From Cyanoderma ruficeps (Eukaryota; Chordata; Aves; Passeriformes; Timaliidae): DNA of 64,000 bases. The notes beneath the pieces were generated by a model that saw only the letters and a program-made list of their open reading frames with translations, was not told the DNA's origin and did no database searches. Made by a program: the position numbers and the translations under genes. Where the stretch lies: NCBI GenBank assembly GCA_008694505.1, contig VZDJ01000090.1:898034-962033 (forward strand), read 5' to 3'. This document shows, one piece after another, positions 55,436 through 64,000 of this stretch (within the stretch, counting starts at the first letter, position 1; every line of letters starts with the position of its first letter).

Positions 55436-58400
55436 TTGAAGGTGCTGCTGCGAGCACCCTGCCCCTGTGACGTGTGTTCCTTCCCCCTGCACCCGACCCC
55501 CGCAGGAGCCTCTGGCTGCCCGAGGGGCCAAGGCGCGAGGGCGGCACATCCCTGCCTGCCTTTGGACTTTGTGGTTTGCACAAGGAAAGCCAGGAGCTCT
55601 GCACCTGGGGAGCCTGTGGCACAAACCTTTTTCTCTGTGTTTAGTCACCTGGGTTGGCTGCGAACAGGTGGAGTGTTTGGTAGCTGCATAGGTTAGGCTA
55701 GAAGGAGCTGTCTGGCTTGACTCCTGCATTTCACAGGTGACATTTCAATCCATTTAGGCCTGTATTGAGCCCCAAGAACTATCTGAACTGTCTTGACAAA
55801 ATGCATTTGCTTGATTCTGAGGCACTGGGACACAAAATCCATTGGTAGCTTGCTGCAAGGGCTTCACATTTTCACTGTTTAAATATTTAAGCCAGATTTC
55901 TCCTTGCTTTGACTTCTGGTTAGTAGTTCTGGAAACATTCATTCCTCTGATTCGGAGAGCCTGAATGGGACTTTTCCCCCTGAGACTTGTATTTAAACAC
56001 TTTAATGTCCCTTCTCAATCCACTTTTTGACAAGGTAAACAGACAGAACTCTGTAAATCTTCCACTGTAAGGGATTTCTTCCAGGCCATTAATTATTCCT
56101 GTCTTTTCTTTCTACATCTTGTCAAATTTTTCAGTATCTTATAAACATGTTCGTTTTGGAATTGAGTGTTGAAGCCCCAGTGCCATGGATGAGGTCCCCC
56201 TGGCCCTTTGCCTTAAGTCTGCAGAGGATTGTGTTTTCCCTCTTCTCACAGCATTACGCAGGAGCTCACAGTGGCTGCTTGTCTGGAAAAGTCTGATCAT
56301 CCAAAGTCTCAGCTTTCCATGATAGTGTTTTCCCTTCTCTACAGGCATGCTCTGGGTTCTTGTTTCCTGGATGCTTCATGTGGGGCTGTGTCCCAGTCCA
56401 GCCTGTGTGAATGGACCTGGCTGACTGATGGACCAGGTTACTCACAGCTTTCATAGTTGTCACCTGCAAACTGTATCAGTTGTTATTTTTACTTTCAGAT
56501 CCAGGTTGAAATGCAATATTGCATCTGACCTATGCTAACTTGAAAAGCATCATTGAGTGCAACTTCTCATTAGCTTCTTTTTGAGACTTGCAGGCTGGGC
56601 ATTTTTTAATCCTGTTAGTATTTGATTATGTACAGTTTATCTTTCTGACTTATGGTGCTAGGTCAATGCCTTATAAAAATTTAAGTATGTTGCACCTATG
56701 CAGTCCCCTTTGTTAAACCAAATGTATAATGATATCATCTAAGAATGAAATTGGGGGTTGGGTTTTTTCTTTCTTTTTTTTTTTTACTACCGAATCTGTA
56801 TTTCATAAAACCTTAGTGTTATAGGTTATATTTTTTCATTCACTAATTCTTCATCTCTACAGTTTTTCCATAATTTTGTCATTGAGTCGTTTCATTTGCC
56901 TTCTGGGAGTACTGTCATGAGTGTCATAAGGTATTTCTCTAATATCCCAAGTTTAATTAAGATCAGAATCACTGGGTTAGAGAGCTGGTTACTGAACTCT
57001 TTCAGGACTCCTGTTTCTTTGCTGATTTCAAAATACACGTCCCTAGTAGGTGTTGTCTCATCTCCTACTTTGATACTATGGTACTAGGTAGAAGTTGCTA
57101 TTTTCCTATGACTACTACATTCTGTTCCTTTCTTTAGATGGAATTGGAAGTATTTGTTGACTGGTTTCTCCTGTTTTGTGTCACTGGCATTTTCACCATT
57201 TTTATCTAGCATGGATCAGTACTATTAGTAAGGTTTCTTCGTTTATTTTGTGATTGAAAGGAAGGAAAGAGCAAAAATTCCTTTCCTTTTACCACTAGTT
57301 TTGCTAGTCACAAAGGTTCCCTTAAAGAGTTTTCTCTATTTTTATAGTGTCTAATTTATGTTGGTTGCTGTCTGGCCTCAGCTTTTCCATCTGTTACATT
57401 TCTCCTTACAGGAGAGTTTAATTCATATTCCTCTGCCTTCTTTCCTTTTTTCTCATGGACAACTCAGTTTATAGTTTTGCTCCCCTTGGAAGTTACCAGA
57501 CTCAGCACAGTGGCTCTCTGCATCTCTGTGTTCCACATGGACAGGACAAAGCTTCCAGCTTCACTCAAGTTGTTCTCTCATCTTGAATGCATCATCTTGA
57601 AGTCTGAAAAATGACTTGGTTTGGGTGCAGTGTCTTGAATTAAGCTGGGAAGGCTTTAAAAGAATAATGCTTTGCTGACTGGTTGAATTCCCTGGGGAAT
57701 GGCTCAGAAGTTAAAATTCTTTCCAATGATTTTTCGTTTTATATGTTAAAGGTGCTTGAAATTGCCTTTCCTGGTCCCTCGTTTGAGGTGTTGTTTTCTG
57801 ATGTCTGCTACCCTTTCCCTTCTTGGAATCTGCTGCCTAGCATGGGCATCCATATGTATTTAAGGTTGTAGAATTCCTGTTACCAGTCATTTCAGACGTG
57901 TTACTGTTCATGTTTGTGCAGTTTGCTGCTGAGCCTATAGCTTTTACTGTTGCCCAGGAAGAAACTAATTATTTCTTACTAAGGGACTTTGCCATTGAGC
58001 TTCAGAAATGCCACTTTATTCCAGGCCTCCTTTTCTTTCTTATCAATGAGAATTCCTCTCTTTACCCAGTCCTGTTGCTGATGTGGAAATAATTGAAGAT
58101 ACCCTGCCCTCCTTATCTTTGTCACTTACTTGAGTTTGGATTAGGTCTTCCTCTTTGGAGTCCCAAGGTTGTTTAACATAGTCAGAGTGCTCCAAATGGT
58201 TTAAAAAGTACAGTAGCTACTTGTGAGACACAAAATGTAACAACTTGTAAAAAATTCTTCCCTCTACAAATGAAGCCTGAAGTTCTGCAGTCTGCAGCTT
58301 TGTGCACTCAAGCCAACAACGGTTCAATTATTTACCTCCCACTCACAAGAGTGGGATATTCTCTTAACAAGATCCCATGGTCCTTCTTCTTCAGCTCCCT

Positions 58401-61400
58401 GAATTCTCTGACCCTGCATTTTCATTGTGCTGCAAATCCATTCGTTTCTATGTTTGTACCCAAGAAGACTTGACAATGACTCTGGAGTTCTGTATTGGGT
58501 TGCATCTTGTATCTTTGCTGAAAGGCAATAGCACTTTTTCTTCTTGTTCTTTTCCAAGCTGATATTCTGTTCTTGGTTGAATTTTACAAATTATCATTGC
58601 TTTAAAAGGAAACATCATGTAGGCTGGAAATCATTTAGAAAAGTCACCCACAAACAGTAACAGAATCTCAGCCGTGACTAATGATAGTATTGCTGGTCTA
58701 TAATTCAGTTAAATCTTCAAGAAAGATTTAAGACTTTTAAAATTTAAAGCCTTATGATTAATCAGCCATGTCCCTTATTACAGTTTTTTGTTAGTTATCA
58801 CTGCCATTGAAACTGCCACTCTACATTACTGCTGTTTTTTTTTTAATCCATAGGGTCTTGCTATGCCTTTGTTGAGTACATTAAAGTTTTCTGCTATAAG
58901 AAGTCTTTCTTCTTGTGTAATGAATTACAGACCATGATCAAGTTGCCTTATTCATCTTTCCAAACAGCTGAATTAAATTGAGCTGGTTTAGGTGTCTCAC
59001 AATAAGGCTTGGCTCCATCATGTAGTTCTTATCTCTTGCCTTTCTTTTCCCTTTCAGTGACCCAGCTGTGTAGTGTTCAGTTAAAGTCTTGCTACATTAG
59101 GCTTAGATGGCTGTCTTGAGCCACCAAACTTAGACTGCCATACAAGGATATCCAGTTCTTTTAATTAGGTCTTTTTCTTCAAATTAAAACAAACAGCACT
59201 ATGCATCTTTCCTTAGCTGAGTGCAACCCCTGTCAATGCCACTGTGATTTTGCCACATCAGTGTTAGGTTAACTGCCTTACAGCAACCTGGATGAGCCCA
59301 CTTGCTTTGCAAATACTTTTTAAGTAAAAGTATTTGCTGGTCTTCTGGAACACATTCAGAACTCCAAAGTTGTTTGGAGAAGAAAGCCCATTGCTTCCAT
59401 CTGCTTGCCAGATAATTCTTTTCAAATTACTGATTGTCAGTTTCTAGCTATGCAACTTGTAGGATGTTTTATTTAATGGGTCAAACTAAACATCTTCCTA
59501 AATCTCATTGGCAATAGGTAATATTTCATTACCTCACAGATCTGTCTACATCTTCCAACTTTCTTCCTAATATAGAATACAATTATGAGATTCTGTCTGC
59601 CTTCTATATTTTTATTGATTATTTTATCATCTTTATATCAACTAAAGGATATATATCATGTTTAGGATTTTCTTCTAATATTTTGCAGGTAATGTACCTG
59701 AAAGCTGCCCAAGTTTACTAGTGCAGTTTCAGAACATAGAATGAAATTGCTCTGTACACTTCCTTAACTACAAGATAGGTACCTGTTCAATCGTCCTTTC
59801 AGGTACAACAGATTAAATTTGTGTGCATGGTTTCTTGTTTCTGTATAGTAGAACACCAGAGTACTAGAGAGATGTAGTAACTTGGTCCAACAAACATTTC
59901 AATTTCATGTAGTGTCTGTGTAGTGAATGGAAAAAAAACTGCAAGAAAAGAAATCCTGACACCAAAGAACTAGAGTCTACGCCTAGTTTTGCTACTGAAG
60001 TAGGATATGTTTTTGAAACACGGATACAGCTACAATTTGTGACCTTTGGCATCCTCTTTCACTTGTAAAGCTAATTAACCCCCTTGGGGCCAAGTGCTGC
60101 AGATCAATCCTTTGCCATTTGTGAGAGCAAAGTGTGGGTACCTTTCACCTTTCCTGGAGACGGGAAGTGGAAAGTTCAGGGACCTCTGAACTGGGGATGC
60201 TAAAGAGTGAGAAGAGCTGAACATACCTCAGCAGTGAAAAGGTAACTGAACAAGAGCCTCAAGTTACAGCTGTCCTGCTGGGTTCTGCATGAGGATCCCC
60301 CTCAAGCACTGGCCTTCGCCTCACAGTCCTTGGAAAACATTTAAGTCTATAAGGTAACTAAAATCTGGAGGCTTGAATTTGGTGTGCAGATGTTTACATT
60401 TCCAAGGGAAAACACACAGGCATCTGTAGATCAATAAAGGTTGAGAACCACTCCTGCAGACTGCTTCCGTAGGCCGTGCCGCTTCCCTGTGGGAGTTGCT
60501 GAGGCCTGGGCAGCACCGCCCATCCCACAGCTCCTCTGTCGAACCAGGAGCTACCTACAGGACTAACCTGCAGGATGGAGCTGTAGGAGCGAGCTGGGCT
60601 GAGGGGGAGGAGTGTGATAACCACAGGAGTTAGTGTGTGAGCCTTTGTTACTACAACACTTGCCAGAGGATCGGCGTGTGAGGCGGGGTGAGGGTTCCAC
60701 ATAAATGGTTCTGGATCTCTGGAGCTTATTTCAGCCGGGAAAGCACCTTCCTGCACTGTCACCGGTGCCCGTGCTTGGACTTCCAACGCGCAGAAGTGTT
60801 TAAAAGATATTTCACCTCTTGACAAGTAACTGCCGTGATGACACTTCCTCTGTGGGTGAGGATACTTCTGGAGCCCTGAGCGATGCAAACCCTTTGGCTT
60901 TGTAAAGAAAGCAGAAATAACAAGCTTTCTCAGACTCAGAGCTCAGGAACTAATTTTTGCTGGAATAGAGTTTCTTCTGCAGTTAAGAGACACATCTGTA
61001 CACTTTACTGAGATTTGCCCTTTAGATTTTAGGCAAGTGGCTCTTCTTTGCCCTGTCATTTGTATCTGCAGTGGCAAGAAGTCCGGAGGGAGATTGTTTC
61101 TCCATTTCAGTGTTCTAGAATTCTGACATCTTCCTAGCCTTGGCTTGGAGGATAAGATGGGGTTCCCAGGTGGTCTCTTAAGCAAATTAGTGATGTCTAA
61201 GAATGTCTGATTTTTAACATCGGCTCCATTCAGCTTGGTAGCCCCAAGCAGGATGTGTTTGGGAAATTCTGGTTTAGGACTGTGACATGGTATAGGGAGC
61301 AGATTTTTTTTTTATGTAACAGCCACATCCTCCCCCTTAATTAAGAGTGTAAGGCAATTTATACAAGAATTTTGAAGTACTTTAAAGAGGCTTAACAATA

Positions 61401-62311
61401 ATGTTCAGCTAACTGAAGCCAGCTGCTCCACATGGGAACTGAAAAGACTAAGAAATGTGTTTTGAATAATTAAAAATATGTCATAAATAACTTAAATGAC
61501 TGTAGGAAGACGAATGGAAAACTCCATCATCAGAACACAGAGGATCTCTGAATTAACCAAGTAGTTTAACAGCAAGATGGTTCATAGTTCAAACAGCTGC
61601 AGTTCCTTTATATAACAGCTCCTCAGTCTTGCAGTGCAGGCTGCTCAAAGACTTAATCCTAGTATATCCATATAAATAAAGGCATGGTGTCTTGGAAGAT
61701 CATTGGGAGGAAAAGAGAGAAAAATAAATCTAATCACTTCTCCTTGTGGCCAGAATCTGGGAGCATTCAGTCCTGAGCAAATGGCAGTCATTATACAGAC
61801 TGGAAGGAAAAAACAGGACTGTGTAGGTGAGTAGGCAGGACAAAGGTGGATGAAATGTATTATTTACCAAACCCGGTGTTTCCTAAACTGTACAGGATGG
61901 TGAATGAACGCTGGCCTCTTGAAAAACAATCCTGCCTATCTTGGAACCTAAGGATCAACAGAAGAAAGATAATTTTGTCTCAGTTCCTCCATAATAGCAT
62001 GTCACCTCACAACAGCACACTGTGCACATAGCAAAGGACGGCTGGGGAAGGGCTCCTCAGCTCTGCAGCACGAGGGGCCCTAAACCTGCAAGTGGCTCGT
62101 GGTGCATGATCACGAAAGTGATTCTGGGATGATGAAAAGCGAGCACGGTCACATGTTTAACTTAATTCCTTCTGTTAGTCTGTTAGGAGTGTTACATTGT
62201 ACCAGTCCTGTTGCGGCAGCGATCATCCATCTCCGTTTATGACGCAGCAGCAGTGGATTATGAGGTGAATGGGAAACCACAGAAGTCACCAGCACTTCCT
62301 CACGCAGATCC
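55436..62311. other. Intergenic, ZNF384 to ING4
   Basis: No gene recognised. The left two thirds is taken up by an ancient antisense CR1-like LINE (about 55930-59920). The remainder, 59920-62311, is of ordinary composition with no recognised element. Short open frames such as 60394-60888 on the minus strand show no known domain. Confidence 0.5.
55930..59920 (-). mobile_element. Ancient CR1-like LINE, long antisense fossil
   Basis: Blocks on the + strand follow in order the reverse complement of a sauropsid CR1. The 3'-region string AATGTCCCTTCTCAATCCAC comes first, with TTTTTGACAAGGTAAACAGA. Then come CACCTGCAAACTGTATCAGT (56460) and GTCAATGCCTTATAAAAATT (56662), the antisense of the KAFD region. 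Next is CCATTTTTATCTAGCATGGA (57195) in the middle of ORF2. Weaker resemblance to the ORF2 5' half continues to about 59900. Heavily mutated, no open frame. The right edge is uncertain and the inner continuity is inferred. Confidence 0.55.
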
Positions 62312-62712
62312 CAGAATGGCCAGGCTCGAAGGGACCACAGTGGGTCAGTGCTCCAACCTCCCTGCTCAAGCCGGGTCATCCCCGAGCACATGGCACGGGA
62401 TTGCCTCCAGATGGTTCTGGAAAATCTCCAGTCAGAAGACTCCACACGCTCTCTGGGCAATCTGTCACCTGCACAGTAAGGAAGTTCTTCCTCATGTTCA
62501 GGTGGAACTCCCTGTGCAGCAGTTTCTGTCCGTTGTCTCTTGTCCTAGTGCTTGGCACCCCGGAGCAGTCTCACGCTCTCCTTTCAGAGACTTGTAGACA
62601 TGGATGGGGTCCCCTCTCACTCATCTGAGCCTCTCCGGCTGAAGAGGCCCATCTCCCTCAGCCTTTCCCGTAGGAGCGATCCCCCAGTGCCCCGATCACC
62701 CTCTCTGGCCTG
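62312..62712 (-). mobile_element. CR1 LINE 3' fragment next to ING4 promoter (antisense)
   Basis: Reads on the + strand as the reverse complement of a CR1 3' half, in order: AGAATGGCCAGGCTCGAAGG, CAGTGCTCCAACCTCCCTGC, CTCTGGGCAATCTGTCACCT, AGTAAGGAAGTTCTTCCTCA, GTCTCTTGTCCTAGTGC, GGTCCCCTCTC, AGCCTCTCCGGCTGAAGAGG and CTCAGCCTTTCCCGTAGGAG. It stops where the CpG-rich ING4 promoter begins. No RT frame survives. Confidence 0.85.
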
Positions 62713-63150
62713 CGCAGGGACCGCCGGGGGCAGCCCCGCAGAGCCCGAAATGGCGGCGGGAGCGGGGCGGAAGTGCCGGGGTAGGCGGGCGGAAGCGGCT
62801 TCGCGGCCTGGCAGCGCCGCTTCTGGGACCGCGCGCGTCCGCTTCCCGCCGGAAGCGCCGCTGTGCGGGGCGCAAGATGGCGGCCGGGATGTACCTGGAG
62901 CACTACCTGGACAGTAAGAGCCGCCGGGGCGGGGCCGAGGCCGCGGCTGAGCCGGCTCGCGGGGCACGGGCGGGCCGAGGGGCAGGGCCCCGCGGGGGCC
63001 GAGCGCTGCGCAGGGCGCCCGCGGACTCTCCCGGCCCCTCGGGCGCAGCCCGGCCCGGCTCTCGGGCGCCAGGTCCCCGGGCCGTGCGGAGCGGCCCCGT
63101 CCGTGGGGCAAGGCTCGGCTGCAGCTGCTGCGGGAGCCCTGACACCGCGG
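62713..63150. promoter_or_regulatory. ING4: ING4 CpG-island promoter
   Basis: CpG-dense block around the ING4 start codon, TATA-less. It has CTGCGCAGG (62709-62717, NRF1-like), three ETS-type cores (GCGGAAGTG near 62767, GCGGAAGCG near 62789, CCGGAAGCG near 62849) and two YY1-type motifs, AAATGGCGGC (62748-62757) and CAAGATGGCGGC (62873-62884), the second including the start codon. The architecture resembles the ZNF384 promoter, as expected for housekeeping chromatin and transcription genes. Confidence 0.65.
62877..62913 (+). CDS. ING4: ING4 first coding exon (gene continues beyond the window)
   Basis: Encodes MAAGMYLEHYLD plus the first base of the next codon, ending GACA|GTAAGA, the known exon 1 end in ING4, where exon 2 begins with the rest of the serine codon. 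ING4 is an inhibitor-of-growth family member, a nuclear subunit of the HBO1 (KAT7) acetyltransferase complex whose C-terminal PHD finger reads H3K4me3. Only the start of its N-terminal coiled-coil dimerisation domain is here; the NLS and PHD exons lie outside. The call rests on 12 residues, the exon end, the CpG promoter and synteny with ZNF384. ING5 shares similar N-terminal residues, but the MAAGMYLEHYLD form and the neighbours favour ING4. Confidence 0.88.
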
Positions 63151-64000
63151 TCCCCCCACTGGTTTGTCCCATGAGAATCAAGCCCGGTGCTGCTTCAGCC
63201 GCCTCTCGGGAGTGGGAGCTTGGCTGTCAGTGGTTTCCTGGGATAGACATCGAGCCAGTGATAACTTTTGGATCTGTGGGGCGGTGGTTATGGTAGTTTC
63301 CTGCGCTGTCAATTTACTAATGCAGCCCTGCTTTTCTGGCCGAAGAGGAGCTCTGTAAATGCTAATGGAGTTGGTATCCTCTTACGGTACCTCCCATTTT
63401 ACCATCCCGCCTTAAGGTGCTTAAAACTTGGTCAAACTCTGCCCTTTGGGGACGAGACTTTCAGTGCATGTTTTACCCACGTGTACTTAAAGCAGATCTC
63501 TCAGAGGAGTTGTTTCTCCATGACTGGGCTCATGGGTTACGATTGCATAACCTGTTCTTTGAGGAATGCTGTTCTCAGGTTTTCCTGCTGGTCTGGCGTT
63601 GGCACTAGAGACAGGGGAGGATGTTCGTGGGGCGGTGTGTTCAAAGCTGGGTAGTCTTGTTCCTTGTGTCTTCAGTGCTCCTTTTGTCATTAGGAAAGGA
63701 AATGACTCTAAGGATGTTCAAGAACCACAATAAATCTCAGTGAAAGCTGGAAAGAAGCTGCAGTTGAACAAGCAAGGATCTAAATGCTTGAAGGAAGGAG
63801 GATGCAAAAGCCAGGAAGAAGAGTTGGGTGAGGAGGCAGGTTGGAAAGGAGGGAAGGTTTTTGCAGTTGTGCAGTTCTCACTCCGTTGTTGAAGGCTGCA
63901 GTTGGCTGAGGCTCCTCAGCTGGGAGAGAGGAGAAAGAAGCAGATGGACAAGGAGTAAGTGCATAGGAAGGATGCAGGGTTTTCCTGCTGGGAGGTGAAT
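62914..64000 (+). other. ING4: ING4 intron 1 (partial)
   Basis: Begins in the CpG island and runs past the end of the window. No second exon (the IENLPFEL region) is seen. The last 200 bases are purine-rich. No repeat is confidently recognised. Confidence 0.7.

Noticed and set aside
1..64000. tRNA, rRNA, CRISPR arrays, operons and bacterial-type elements
   Set aside because: None seen. Exon-intron structure, CpG islands and CR1 LINEs show vertebrate nuclear DNA, so prokaryotic feature types do not apply.

Overview
The window is nuclear DNA from a sauropsid vertebrate, most likely a bird. The protein-coding signal is a set of short exons with GT-AG splice sites. The recognisable interspersed repeats are CR1-type LINE fragments plus a few very old L2-like fragments, with no Alu, B1 or L1 sequence. 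Three genes are identified by reading spliced protein sequence, all on the + strand: PIANP (CDS 8633-10117), ZNF384 (CDS 37250-53676) and the first coding exon of ING4 (62877-62913, the rest lies beyond the window). The order ING4-ZNF384-PIANP is the human 12p13.31 order, so this is a conserved syntenic block seen in one orientation.

Layout. 1-1090: no gene recognised. 1100-2170: CpG island, probably the PIANP promoter, with a likely non-coding first exon ending at a donor at 2085/2086. 2086-8628: presumed PIANP 5' intron(s), holding an L2-like fragment (3882-4121, - strand) and an old antisense CR1 (4337-4660). 8633-10117: PIANP coding exons. 10118 to about 31340: intergenic, littered with decayed CR1 copies. 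31340-33560: AT-rich palindromes leading into the CpG-island promoter of ZNF384, dense in ETS-type sites. 37250-53676: ZNF384 coding exons, with a 12-kb intron before the zinc-finger exons. 53677 to about 55435: ZNF384 3' UTR. 55436-62311: intergenic, largely an ancient antisense CR1-like LINE. 62312-62712: a better preserved antisense CR1 lying directly against the ING4 CpG promoter. 62877-64000: ING4 exon 1 and intron 1.

The three genes do not form a pathway. PIANP encodes a neural type I membrane protein (PILR-alpha ligand and GABA-B receptor partner), ZNF384 a nuclear C2H2 transcription factor, and ING4 a subunit of the HBO1 histone acetyltransferase complex. I found no novel multi-gene system. 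The best leads are an in-frame 12-bp repeat that inserts a DSRS array in the PIANP ectodomain; a duplicated pair of zinc-finger exons in ZNF384 whose identity continues across the splice donor into the intron; a short glutamine region in ZNF384 compared with the long mammalian tract; a CR1 copy abutting the ING4 promoter; and an 18-bp perfect palindrome upstream of ZNF384. All assignments rest on reading and on remembered family sequence; no search or alignment was run.
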